64,000 nt of DNA from Streptomyces ambofaciens ATCC 23877 (GTDB lineage: Bacteria; Actinomycetota; Actinomycetes; Streptomycetales; Streptomycetaceae): positions 6,497,001 through 6,561,000 of the forward strand of contig NZ_CP012382.1 of assembly GCF_001267885.1 (NCBI RefSeq), written 5' to 3'. The notes beneath the pieces were generated by a model that was given only the letters and a program-made list of their open reading frames with translations, had not been told where the DNA came from and searched no databases. The position numbers were made by a program, and so were the translations under genes. Position 1 is the stretch's first letter; each line of letters starts with the position of its first letter. This document shows positions 25,765 through 33,634 of the stretch, piece by piece.

Positions 25765-25935
25765 GAGGTGGGACCGCTGATCTCAGCCGGTCTCCCGCGA
25801 GGTTGGGACCCCTGATCTCAGCCGGTCTCCGGCGAGATGGGACCCCTGATCTCAGCCGGTCTCCCGCGAGGTGGGACCCCTGATCTCAGCCGGTCTCCGG
25901 CGAGGTGGGACCCCTGATCCCAGCCGGTCTCTGGC
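25765..25935. repeat. Five-copy 34-bp tandem repeat
   Basis: Five head-to-tail units of 34, 35, 34, 34 and 34 bp begin at 25765, 25799, 25834, 25868 and 25902. The core is ACCCCTGATCTCAGCCGG. Units differ mainly at one position near the end (CCCGC or CCGGC). One unit has a 1-bp insertion, which breaks any coding frame, so the array is non-coding. It is bordered by looser related copies. Confidence 0.85.
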
Positions 25936-25989
25936 GAGGTGGGGGCGCACAGGCCCCGGCACGCTTCCGCGCGGGCGGACGCGCAGGCC

Positions 25990-26766
25990 TCAGCAGGCGT
26001 CCCGTGACGTCAGGACGCGCGGTCCGCCGTCCGTGATGGCGACCGTGTGCTCCACGTGGGCCGCCCGGGAGCCGTCGTTGGTGCGCAGGGTCCAGCCGTC
26101 GGGGGCGCAGTGGTAGTCGTCCCGGCCGCCGGCGATCAGCATCGGCTCGATGGCGATGACCATGCCGTGGCGCAGCGGCAGCCCGCGTCCCGGCCGGCCC
26201 TCGTTGGGCACGCCCGGGTCCTCGTGCATGCTGCGGCCGATGCCGTGGCCGCCGAAGTCCTCCATGATCCCGTAGCCGGCGGTCCGGCACACCGTGCCGA
26301 TGGCGTGCGCGATGTCGCCGATGCGGTTGCCGACGACGGCGGCGTCGATGCCCGCAGCGAGGGCCCGCTCGGCGGTCTCGATCAGCGTCAGGTCCGCCGG
26401 GCGCGGGGTGCCCACGACGAAGCTGACCGCCGAGTCGCCGGCCCAGCCGCCCAGGGTCGCTCCGCAGTCGAGGGAGACGAGGTCGCCGTCGCGCAGCCGG
26501 TAACCGTCCGGGATGCCGTGCACGATCGCGTCGTTCACCGAGGCGCACAGGACGGCCGGGAACGGGACCGGCGCGAAGGAGGGCCGGTACCCGAGGAACG
26601 GCGAACCGGCGCCCGCCTCCCGCAGCACCTCCCGTGCCACCGCGTCCAGCTCCAGCAGGGACACGCCCACGTCCGCGGCGTTCCGGGCCGCGGTCAGGGC
26701 GCGGGCGACCACCTGGCCGGCCGCGTACATGGCATCGATCGATGAGTCCGTCTTCAGTTCCACCAT
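25990..26766 (-). CDS. map: Methionine aminopeptidase type I
   Basis: The 258-residue enzyme shows the metal ligands of MetAP: IVHGIPDG (His), LVSLDCGATLGGWAGDSAV (two Asp), GHGIGRSMHEDPG (His), MVIAIEPML (Glu) and a last Glu in VEHTVAITD. It removes the initiator methionine from new proteins. It lacks the N-terminal zinc extension, so it is the short type I form. It is an isolated, divergently transcribed copy, not the one normally in the ribosomal protein operon, and so likely a second map. The message is probably leaderless. Confidence 0.92.
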   Translation of the reverse strand: MVELKTDSSIDAMYAAGQVVARALTAARNAADVGVSLLELDAVAREVLREAGAGSPFLGYRPSFAPVPFPAVLCASVNDAIVHGIPDGYRLRDGDLVSLDCGATLGGWAGDSAVSFVVGTPRPADLTLIETAERALAAGIDAAVVGNRIGDIAHAIGTVCRTAGYGIMEDFGGHGIGRSMHEDPGVPNEGRPGRGLPLRHGMVIAIEPMLIAGGRDDYHCAPDGWTLRTNDGSRAAHVEHTVAITDGGPRVLTSRDAC

Positions 26767-26855
26767 GCCAATTACTATACCGGTATTTGAATTGGGTCGA
26801 TCACTCGGCCGACCGACGCGGGTCCGGTACGGGAAGCCGGTATTAGAATGACGCC
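26767..26855. promoter_or_regulatory. Divergent leaderless promoters sharing a CCGGTAT element
   Basis: Leftward: CCGGTATAGT (26774-26783) is followed by 7 nt and the map ATG. Rightward: CCGGTATTAGAAT (26837-26849) is followed by 6 nt and the ATG of the XRE gene. In both the -10-like hexamer (TATAGT or TAGAAT) ends 6-7 nt before the start codon, so transcription should begin at the A of ATG. The leftward copy lies in the perfect palindrome ATACCGGTAT (26777-26786). Confidence 0.6.
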
Positions 26856-27119
26856 ATGGTGCGCACCCCCCTGACCCCCGAAGAGCGTGAACGCGGCGAG
26901 CAGCTCGGCCGGCTGCTGCGCCTGGCCCGCGGCGACCGGAGCATGACGGAGGTCGCGGCGGTGGCGGGCATCTCCGCCGAGACCCTGCGCAAGATCGAGA
27001 CCGGTCGCGCGCCCACCCCGGCCTTCTTCACGGTGGCGGCGCTGGCCCGCGCGCTCGGGCTGTCCATGGACGACCTGGTGGGTCGCTGCGTGCTGACGGC
27101 GGTGCCGGGGGCGGCCTGA
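26856..27119 (+). CDS. XRE-family helix-turn-helix regulator
   Basis: The 87-residue protein is almost only a Cro/C1-type DNA-binding domain. LGRLLRLARGDRSMTEVAAV and AGISAETLRKIETGRAPTP hold the helix-turn-helix; the end is SMDDLVGRCVL. There is no effector domain. Divergent from map and starting directly behind the same promoter motif, it may bind CCGGTAT and control both genes. Confidence 0.85.
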   Translation: MVRTPLTPEERERGEQLGRLLRLARGDRSMTEVAAVAGISAETLRKIETGRAPTPAFFTVAALARALGLSMDDLVGRCVLTAVPGAA

Positions 27120-27273
27120 CACCGCCCGACGGGCACGGCCCGAGCGGCCCGAGGGCCGTCACAGCCGCCCCACCCGCCCCACCACTCACCCACAGGAGTG
27201 CGAAAGGCGATCGACACCCCGGCTTGGCGACGATGGTCTTGGCAAGCCCCGCCGGCCAGGCATACGTTCGTCC

Positions 27274-27301
27274 CTCTACGGTCCGCTCTACGGGCGTAGA
27301 G
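27274..27301. promoter_or_regulatory. Operator candidate before the pyrimidine catabolism operon
   Basis: CTCTACG occurs at 27274-27280 and again at 27286-27292, followed after 2 nt by its inverse CGTAGAG (27295-27301). This direct-plus-inverted arrangement lies 30 bp before the first start codon. It is a reasonable site for the PucR regulator encoded in the cluster, but the pairing is an inference. Confidence 0.45.
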
Positions 27302-27330
27302 GCTCTGACGTCGTGTCGAAGGAGCAGCTC

Positions 27331-28173
27331 ATGGCCAACGTCGTACGTGCCGCTCTGGTCCAGGCCACCTGGACCGGCGACACCGAGTCCATGGTGGCGA
27401 AACACGAGGAGCACGCCCGCGAGGCGGCCCGTCAGGGGGCCGAGGTCATCGGCTTCCAGGAGGTCTTCAACGCCCCCTACTTCTGCCAGGTCCAGGACCC
27501 CGCGCACTACCGCTGGGCCGAGCCGGTCCCCGACGGCCCGACGACCCGCCGCATGCAGGCCCTCGCGCGCGAGACCGGCATGGTGATCGTCGTCCCCGTC
27601 TTCGAGGTCGAACAGTCGGGCTTCTACTACAACACCGCGGCCGTGATCGACGCCGACGGCACCGTCCTCGGTACGTACCGCAAGCACCACATCCCGCAGG
27701 TCAAGGGCTTCTGGGAGAAGTTCTACTTCCGCCCCGGCAACCTGGGCTGGCCGGTCTTCGACACCGCCGTCGGCAAGGTCGGCGTCTACATCTGCTACGA
27801 CCGGCACTTCCCCGAGGGCTGGCGGCAACTCGGCCTCGGCGGCGCCCAGCTGGTCTACAACCCCTCCGCCACCCACCGCGGGCTCTCCTCCCACCTGTGG
27901 CGCCTGGAGCAGCCCGCCGCGGCCGTCGCCAACGAGTACTTCGTCGCCGCCATCAACCGGGTCGGGCAGGAGGAGTACGGGGACAACGACTTCTACGGGA
28001 CCTCGTACTTCGTCGACCCGCGCGGCCAGTTCGTCGGCGAGACCGCCAGCGACACCGAGGAGGAACTCGTCGTCCGCGACCTGGACTTCGACCTCATCGA
28101 GGAGGTGCGGCAGCAGTGGGCCTTCTACCGCGACCGCCGCCCCGACGCCTACGAAGGGCTGGTGCGGCCGTGA
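27331..28173 (+). CDS. Nitrilase-superfamily N-carbamoyl amidohydrolase (beta-ureidopropionase-like), copy 1
   Basis: The 280-residue enzyme has the nitrilase Glu-Lys-Cys triad: FQEVFNAPYFCQVQD (Glu), RKHHIPQVKGFWEKFYF (Lys) and VYICYDRHFPEGW (Cys). The insertion GFWEKFYFRPGN is typical of beta-ureidopropionase, which splits N-carbamoyl-beta-alanine to beta-alanine, CO2 and ammonia. N-carbamoylputrescine amidase is the closest alternative. The neighbouring aminotransferase and dihydropyrimidinase favour the pyrimidine role. The ATG is 6 nt after AAGGAG. Its end overlaps the aminotransferase start by 4 bp. A paralogue sits at 31321. Confidence 0.88.
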   Translation: MANVVRAALVQATWTGDTESMVAKHEEHAREAARQGAEVIGFQEVFNAPYFCQVQDPAHYRWAEPVPDGPTTRRMQALARETGMVIVVPVFEVEQSGFYYNTAAVIDADGTVLGTYRKHHIPQVKGFWEKFYFRPGNLGWPVFDTAVGKVGVYICYDRHFPEGWRQLGLGGAQLVYNPSATHRGLSSHLWRLEQPAAAVANEYFVAAINRVGQEEYGDNDFYGTSYFVDPRGQFVGETASDTEEELVVRDLDFDLIEEVRQQWAFYRDRRPDAYEGLVRP

Positions 28174-29453
28174 CCAAGGACCTCTTCGGCCGTCACCGGG
28201 CCGTCCTGCCCGACTGGCTCGCCCTGTACTACGAGGACCCGCTGGAGATCACCCACGGCGAGGGCCGGCACGTCTGGGACGCCGCCGGCAACAAGTACCT
28301 CGACTTCTTCGGCGGCATCCTCACCACGATGACCGCGCACGCCCTGCCCGAGGTGACCAAGGCGGTGAGCGAGCAGGCGGGTCGGATCATCCACTCCTCG
28401 ACCCTCTACCTCAACCGGCCCATGGTCGAACTCGCCGAGCGCGTCGCCCACGTCTCCGGCATCCCCGACGCCCGTGTCTTCTTCACCACCTCCGGCACCG
28501 AGGCCAACGACACCGCCCTGCTGCTCGCCACCGCCCACCGGCGCAGCAACACCATCCTGGCGATGCGCAACAGCTACCACGGCCGTTCCTTCAGCGCCGT
28601 CGGCATCACCGGCAACCGCGGCTGGTCCCCGACCTCGCTCACCCCGCTCCAGACGCTGTACGTCCACGGCGGCGTCCGCACCCGCGGCCCCTACGCGCAC
28701 CTGGACGACCGCGCGTTCATCGACGCCTGCGTGGCCGACCTGGAAGACCTGCTGGGGCACACCCGCGCCCCCGCCGCGCTGATCGCCGAACCCGTCCAGG
28801 GCGTCGGCGGCTTCACCTCCCCGCCCGACGGGCTCTACGCGGCCTTCCGCGAGGTGCTGCACGAGCGGGGCATCCTGTGGATCGCCGACGAGGTGCAGAC
28901 CGGGTGGGGCCGCACCGGCGAGCACTTCTGGGGCTGGCAGGCCCACGGGCGAAGCGGCCCGCCCGACATCGTGACCTTCGCCAAGGGCATCGGCAACGGG
29001 ATGTCGATCGGCGGCGTCATCGCCCGCGCCGAGATCATGAACTGCCTCGACGCCAACAGCATCTCCACCTTCGGCGGTACCCAGGTCACCATGGCGGCCG
29101 GCCTCGCCAACCTCTCCTACCTGCTGGAACACGACCTCCAGGGCAACGCCCGGCGCGTCGGCGGACTGCTCATCGAGCGGCTGCGCGGCGTCGCCGCCCA
29201 GGTGCCGCACGTGCGGGAGGTGCGCGGGCGGGGGCTGATGATCGGCGTCGAGCTGACCCGGCCCGGCACCGACGAGGCCGCCCCCGAAGCGGCGTCCACC
29301 GTGCTGGAGGAGGCCCGCGCGGGCGGGCTGCTCATCGGCAAGGGCGGCGGCCACAGCACCAGCGTCCTGCGCATCGCACCGCCGATGTCCCTCACCGTCG
29401 CGGAGGCCGAGGAGGGCGCCGCGATCCTGGACCGCGCCCTGCGGAGCATCTGA
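28170..29453 (+). CDS. Class III PLP aminotransferase (AGXT2-like)
   Basis: The 427-residue enzyme has the omega-aminotransferase features GTEANDTALLLATAHR, IADEVQTGWGRTGEHFW (PLP-binding Asp) and TFAKGIGNGMSIGG (Schiff-base Lys, ~residue 272). The sequence FFGGILTTMTAHA near the start resembles alanine:glyoxylate/beta-aminoisobutyrate aminotransferases. After beta-ureidopropionase, an enzyme of this kind turns beta-alanine or beta-aminoisobutyrate into the semialdehyde. The GTG start overlaps the preceding stop codon, so translation is coupled. Confidence 0.88.
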   Translation: MTKDLFGRHRAVLPDWLALYYEDPLEITHGEGRHVWDAAGNKYLDFFGGILTTMTAHALPEVTKAVSEQAGRIIHSSTLYLNRPMVELAERVAHVSGIPDARVFFTTSGTEANDTALLLATAHRRSNTILAMRNSYHGRSFSAVGITGNRGWSPTSLTPLQTLYVHGGVRTRGPYAHLDDRAFIDACVADLEDLLGHTRAPAALIAEPVQGVGGFTSPPDGLYAAFREVLHERGILWIADEVQTGWGRTGEHFWGWQAHGRSGPPDIVTFAKGIGNGMSIGGVIARAEIMNCLDANSISTFGGTQVTMAAGLANLSYLLEHDLQGNARRVGGLLIERLRGVAAQVPHVREVRGRGLMIGVELTRPGTDEAAPEAASTVLEEARAGGLLIGKGGGHSTSVLRIAPPMSLTVAEAEEGAAILDRALRSI

Positions 29454-29484
29454 CAGCAGCGCCCCGAGCAGAGGAACCGCCGCC

Positions 29485-31218
29485 ATGACCTCCACCTCGG
29501 ACACCTCGTGCACCTCATGTACCTCGGACACCTCGTGCACCTCGGACACCTCCAACACCTCGGACGGCTCGAAGGACCCGGAAGCCCGGGAAGCCCCGGG
29601 CCCGTCGGAGGCGACCGAGGCCTCGCAACGGCAGTCCTGGGAGCCCGCCCTGTCGGTCCGCCAGGTCCTCACCCTGGAGCGGGTGCTCGCCGGGCAGCCG
29701 GAGGTCGTGGCCGGCGCGGACCGGCTCGACCGGCCCGTGCGCTGGGTGCACGTCGCCGAGGCAGCCGACGTCGGAGTGATGCTCAGGGGCGGGGAGATGG
29801 TGCTCACCACCGGAGTGCTGCTCGCCGGCGACGAGGACAAGCAGGGGGAGTACGTCCGCTCCCTGCACCGGGCGGAGGCCGCGGCCGTCGTGCTCGGCCT
29901 CGGCCGGGCCTTCCCCACCCCGCCGGAGGTGATGCGCCGGGTGGCGGAGCGGTGCGGGCTGCCGATGGTCGTCCTGCACCGCCCGTTCCCCTTCGCCGAG
30001 CTGACCGAGGAGGTGCAGTCCCGCCTGCTGCGGCGCGAGTTCGCCGCCGTCAGCCTCTCCGAGGCCGTACGCACCGAGCTGACCGGCCTGATCACCGCGG
30101 GCGCCCCGGTGCAGCGCCTGCTCGACGAGGTGGCCCGGCACGGCGGCTGCCCGGTCGTCGTCACCAACCTCGCCCACCGCGTCCTCGCCACGGCGGGGGA
30201 GCGGCCCGCGGTCGACGACGTGCTCCGGGACTGGGAGCGCATCGCCCGACAGGCCGGTGCCGAGGCGTCCGACGACTGGATCCGTGCCGAGTTGAGCTGC
30301 CGCGGGGAGCGCTGGGGAAGGCTGGTGCTGTGCGGCTACCGGGGTGACCGGGCCGCCGGACGGCTGCTCGCCGACCGCGCCGCCGAGGCCCTCGTCCTGC
30401 ACCGCATGCTCGGCCCCGGCGGGGCCCGCGCCGGGACCTCCGCGGGACCGGCCGGGGCCTGGGACTCCTGGGAGGAGCAGTCCGCGCGGAGTCTGCTCAC
30501 CGACCTGGTCAGTGGCGCCGTACCGGCACGGCAACTGCTGACCCGGGCACGGGCCGCCGGGCTGCCGGTCAACCGGCGCGTCTTCGTCCCGCTGGTCGTC
30601 CGCGGCCGGGACCCCGCCCGGCCGGCCCGCGTGCTGCGGATGCTGGGCCTGTCCGGGATCGTCGCCGAACTCGCCGACGGCACCAGCGCCGTCCTGCTCA
30701 GTCTCGCCCCCGATCAGGACGCCGGAGCGCTGACCGCGCGCTTCGCGGCCCGGCTGCGCGCGGAGCCGGAGTCCGCCCACGCCGTGGTGGCGGCCGCCGA
30801 CGCCCGCTGCGCCTGGGACGACGTACCCGCCGGCCTGCGGGAGGCCCGGCACGTGGCCGACGCCGTCGCCGTCTCCGCGGCCCCCCTCGACCTGCCGCCC
30901 GTCGTGCGCCTGCGCGACATCCACCTGCGCGGGTTGGTCCGGCTGCTGCGTGACGACCCGCACGTGCAGACCTTCGCCGAGCGGGAGCTCGACGGGCTGC
31001 TCCGGGGCCCCGACGAGGACCTGCTGGCCGTCCTGCGCACCTACCTCGCCACCGGCCGCAACAAGTCCCGCACCGCCCAGCTCCACCACGTGTCCCGGCC
31101 GGCCCTCTACCGCCGCCTGGAGGCGATACAGGGCCGGCTCGGCGTGAACCTCGACGACTTCGAGCAGGCCGCCTCCGTCCACATCGCGCTCCTCGCCCAC
31201 GACGCACAACAGGGGTGA
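29485..31218 (+). CDS. PucR-family transcriptional regulator
   Basis: The 577-residue protein opens with a Thr/Ser/Asp/Cys repeat (TSDTSCTSCTSDTSCTSDTS). Then come the PucR N-terminal domain (LSVRQVLTLERVLAGQPEVV and MVLTTGVLLAGDE), a GGDEF-like middle segment, and the C-terminal PucR helix-turn-helix (LRTYLATGRNKSRTAQLHHV). PucR proteins activate purine or pyrimidine breakdown genes on substrate. Lying inside the pyrimidine cluster, it should control it. Four cysteines in the first 20 residues are unusual for the family. They could sense metal or redox state or merely reflect repeat growth. Confidence 0.88.
   Translation: MTSTSDTSCTSCTSDTSCTSDTSNTSDGSKDPEAREAPGPSEATEASQRQSWEPALSVRQVLTLERVLAGQPEVVAGADRLDRPVRWVHVAEAADVGVMLRGGEMVLTTGVLLAGDEDKQGEYVRSLHRAEAAAVVLGLGRAFPTPPEVMRRVAERCGLPMVVLHRPFPFAELTEEVQSRLLRREFAAVSLSEAVRTELTGLITAGAPVQRLLDEVARHGGCPVVVTNLAHRVLATAGERPAVDDVLRDWERIARQAGAEASDDWIRAELSCRGERWGRLVLCGYRGDRAAGRLLADRAAEALVLHRMLGPGGARAGTSAGPAGAWDSWEEQSARSLLTDLVSGAVPARQLLTRARAAGLPVNRRVFVPLVVRGRDPARPARVLRMLGLSGIVAELADGTSAVLLSLAPDQDAGALTARFAARLRAEPESAHAVVAAADARCAWDDVPAGLREARHVADAVAVSAAPLDLPPVVRLRDIHLRGLVRLLRDDPHVQTFAERELDGLLRGPDEDLLAVLRTYLATGRNKSRTAQLHHVSRPALYRRLEAIQGRLGVNLDDFEQAASVHIALLAHDAQQG
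29491..29568 (+). repeat. 9-bp coding repeat at the start of pucR
   Basis: Repeated nonamers ACCTCGGAC and ACCTCGTGC (and close variants) encode Thr-Ser-Asp and Thr-Ser-Cys. Copy changes in multiples of 9 keep the frame, so the N-terminus can vary in length between strains without loss of the protein. Confidence 0.7.
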
Positions 31219-31258
31219 CACCGTGCAATGCCCGACCCCCGCAGACGTGACACCGTGC
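31215..31258. promoter_or_regulatory. Direct repeat between pucR and the second amidohydrolase
   Basis: GTGACACCGTGC occurs at 31215-31226 and 31247-31258, exactly 32 bp apart (about three helical turns). The first copy covers the pucR stop codon. The gap to the next start is 62 bp, so this is a plausible activator or repressor binding pair for the second half of the cluster. Confidence 0.45.
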
Positions 31259-31320
31259 CACTCATCCGGACCGGCCGTCCTTCCTAGGCTCGCCCCACAC
31301 CGAGCGAGTGGAGGCCGAAG

Positions 31321-32163
31321 ATGAGCCGAGTGATCCGTGCCGCGCTCTTCCAGACCGCCTGGACGGGCGACAGGGAATCGATGATCCGGGTCCACGAGCA
31401 GGCGGTCCGCGACGCCGCCGCCCAGGGCGCACAGGTCCTGTGCTTCCAGGAACTGTTCTACGGACCGTACTTCTGCCAGGTCCAGGACCCCGGGTTCTAC
31501 GCCTACGCCGAACGCATCCCGGACGGCCCGGTCGTCGAGCGCTTCCGGCGGCTCGCCCGCGAGCACGGCGTCGTCCTGGTCCTGCCGATGTACGAGGAGG
31601 AGCAGCCCGGCGTCCTGTACAACACCGCGGCCGTCATCGACGCCGACGGCTCCTACCTCGGCAAGTACCGCAAGACCCACATCCCGCAGGTGCGCGGCTT
31701 CTGGGAGAAGTTCTACTTCCGCCCGGGCAACTCCGGCTGGCCGGTCTTCGACACCGCCGTCGGCAAGGTCGGCGTCTACATCTGCTACGACCGGCACTTC
31801 CCCGAGGGATGGCGGGCGCTCGGCCTCCAGGGCGCCGAGGTCGTGTTCAACCCGTCGGCCACCTCGCGGGGCCTGTCCCGCTACCTGTGGCAGCTGGAGC
31901 AGCCCGCCGCGGCCGTCGCCAACGAGTACTACGTCGGCGCCATCAACCGGGTCGGCGTCGAGGAGCTGGGCGACAACGACTTCTACGGCACCTCGTACTT
32001 CGTCGACCCCGAGGCGCGGTTCGTCGGGGAGGTCGCGAGCGACAAGGAGACCGAACTCGTCGTGCGGGACCTCGACATGGGCAGGCTGCGCGAGGTCCGC
32101 GACCGCTGGCAGTTCTACCGCGACCGGGCGCCCGGCGCGTACGCCCCGCTGACCGCGCCCTGA
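31321..32163 (+). CDS. Nitrilase-superfamily N-carbamoyl amidohydrolase, copy 2
   Basis: The 280-residue product is a close paralogue of the enzyme at 27331. It has the same triad (FQELFYGPYFCQVQD, RKTHIPQVRGFWEKFYF, VYICYDRHFPEGW) and many identical blocks, such as VFDTAVGKVG. It likely also hydrolyses N-carbamoyl-beta-amino acids. Two copies suggest different preferences, for example uracil-derived and thymine-derived substrates. The ATG follows GTGGAGG. A 26-bp duplication spans its stop codon. Confidence 0.88.
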   Translation: MSRVIRAALFQTAWTGDRESMIRVHEQAVRDAAAQGAQVLCFQELFYGPYFCQVQDPGFYAYAERIPDGPVVERFRRLAREHGVVLVLPMYEEEQPGVLYNTAAVIDADGSYLGKYRKTHIPQVRGFWEKFYFRPGNSGWPVFDTAVGKVGVYICYDRHFPEGWRALGLQGAEVVFNPSATSRGLSRYLWQLEQPAAAVANEYYVGAINRVGVEELGDNDFYGTSYFVDPEARFVGEVASDKETELVVRDLDMGRLREVRDRWQFYRDRAPGAYAPLTAP

Positions 32164-32206
32164 CCGGCCGGGCCTTTGACGCGCCCTGACCGGCCGGGCC
32201 TTTGAC
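32155..32206. repeat. Perfect 26-bp tandem duplication across a stop codon
   Basis: GCGCCCTGACCGGCCGGGCC followed by TTTGAC occurs twice, at 32155-32180 and 32181-32206. The first copy contains the TGA of the second amidohydrolase gene. The duplication is exact and therefore recent. It leaves the next ribosome site (AGGAGGG) intact. Confidence 0.9.
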
Positions 32207-32219
32207 AGGAGGGAACAGC

Positions 32220-33623
32220 ATGAGCAGCCGTACCGTCATCCGCGGTGGCCTCGTCATCACCGCGTCCGACGAGATCCACGCCGACGTCCTGATCGAGGAC
32301 GGCCGTGTCGCCGCCCTCGCCGCGAGCGGCACCCCCGCCGCCGGAGCCCTCTCGGCCGAGCGGGTGATCGACGCGAGCGGGAAGTACGTCATCCCGGGCG
32401 GCGTCGACGGACACACCCACATGGAGATGCCGTTCGGCGGCACCTACGCCGCGGACACCTTCGAGACGGGCACCCGGGCCGCCGCGTGGGGCGGTACGAC
32501 CACCGTCGTCGACTTCGCCGTCCAGAGCGTCGGCCACTCCCTGCGCGAGGGCCTGGACGCCTGGCACGCCAAGGCCGAGGGCAACTGCGCGATCGACTAC
32601 GGCTTCCACATGATCGTCTCCGACGTGAACCAGGACACGCTCAAGGAGATGGACCTCCTGGTGGAGGAGGGGGTGACGTCGTTCAAGCAGTTCATGGCGT
32701 ACCCGGGCGTCTTCTACTCCGACGACGGCCAGATCCTGCGGGCCATGCAGCGTGCCGCCGAGAACGGCGGACTGATCATGATGCACGCCGAGAACGGCAT
32801 CGCGATCGACGTCCTGGTCGAGCAGGCCCTCGCCCGCGGAGAGACCGACCCGCGCTACCACGGGGAGGTCCGCAAGGCCCTGCTGGAGGCCGAGGCGACC
32901 CACCGCGCCATCAGGCTCGCCCAGGTGGCCGGCGCGCCGCTGTACGTCGTGCACGTCTCGGCCCAGGAGGCGGTGGCCGAGCTGACCCGGGCCCGCGACG
33001 AGGGCCTGAACGTCTTCGGCGAGACCTGCCCGCAGTACCTCTTCCTGTCCACCGACAACCTCGCCGAGCCCGACTTCGAGGGTGCCAAGTACGTGTGCAG
33101 CACCCCGCTGCGCCCGCGCGAGCACCAGGCGGCCCTGTGGCGGGGCCTGCGGACCAACGACCTCCAGGTCGTCTCCACCGACCACTGCCCCTTCTGCTTC
33201 AGCGGCCAGAAGGAGCTGGGACGCGGCGACTTCTCCAAGATCCCCAACGGTATGCCGGGCGTCGAGCACCGCATGGACCTGCTCCACCAGGCCGTGGTCG
33301 ACGGACACATCAGCCGCCGCCGCTGGATCGAGATCGCCTGCGCCACCCCGGCCCGCATGTTCGGCCTCTACCCCAAGAAGGGCACCATCGCGCCCGGTGC
33401 CGACGCCGACATCGTCGTCTACGACCCGCACGCCGAGCAGGTCGTCTCCGCCGAGACCCACCACATGAACGTCGACTACTCGGCGTACGAGGGCAAGCGG
33501 ATCACCGGCCGGGTGGAGACGGTGCTCTCGCGCGGCGAAGCGGTCCTCACCGACCGGGAGTACACCGGACGCAAGGGCCACGGCGTCTACACGCCGCGCT
33601 CCACCTGCCAGTACCTCAGCTAG
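32220..33623 (+). CDS. hydA: Dihydropyrimidinase (D-hydantoinase family)
   Basis: The 467-residue enzyme has the cyclic amidohydrolase metal site: DGHTHMEMPFGG (two His), SFKQFMAYPG (the carboxylated Lys, ~residue 157), MMHAENG (His), YVVHVSAQEAV (His) and STDHCPF (Asp). It opens dihydrouracil or dihydrothymine to the N-carbamoyl amino acid that the two amidohydrolases use. The start is the ATG 7 nt after AGGAGGG; an upstream GTG at 32202 is less likely. Length and motifs are normal. Confidence 0.92.
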   Translation: MSSRTVIRGGLVITASDEIHADVLIEDGRVAALAASGTPAAGALSAERVIDASGKYVIPGGVDGHTHMEMPFGGTYAADTFETGTRAAAWGGTTTVVDFAVQSVGHSLREGLDAWHAKAEGNCAIDYGFHMIVSDVNQDTLKEMDLLVEEGVTSFKQFMAYPGVFYSDDGQILRAMQRAAENGGLIMMHAENGIAIDVLVEQALARGETDPRYHGEVRKALLEAEATHRAIRLAQVAGAPLYVVHVSAQEAVAELTRARDEGLNVFGETCPQYLFLSTDNLAEPDFEGAKYVCSTPLRPREHQAALWRGLRTNDLQVVSTDHCPFCFSGQKELGRGDFSKIPNGMPGVEHRMDLLHQAVVDGHISRRRWIEIACATPARMFGLYPKKGTIAPGADADIVVYDPHAEQVVSAETHHMNVDYSAYEGKRITGRVETVLSRGEAVLTDREYTGRKGHGVYTPRSTCQYLS

Positions 33624-33634
33624 GAGCCCCGCTC

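Larger units (their letters stand above)
25484..25989. other. Long repeat-bearing spacer between the Clp gene and map
   Basis: This 506-bp gap holds no credible gene. It contains an inverted repeat near the Clp start (25524-25540), degenerate units of the form GCAGGCNTCCCG, and a clean 34-bp tandem array (25765-25935). Plus-strand open frames here are Pro/Arg-rich products of the repeats. Confidence 0.6.

Noticed and set aside
25765..25935. CRISPR array
   Set aside because: Units abut directly with no unique spacers, they are not palindromic, and there are no cas genes.
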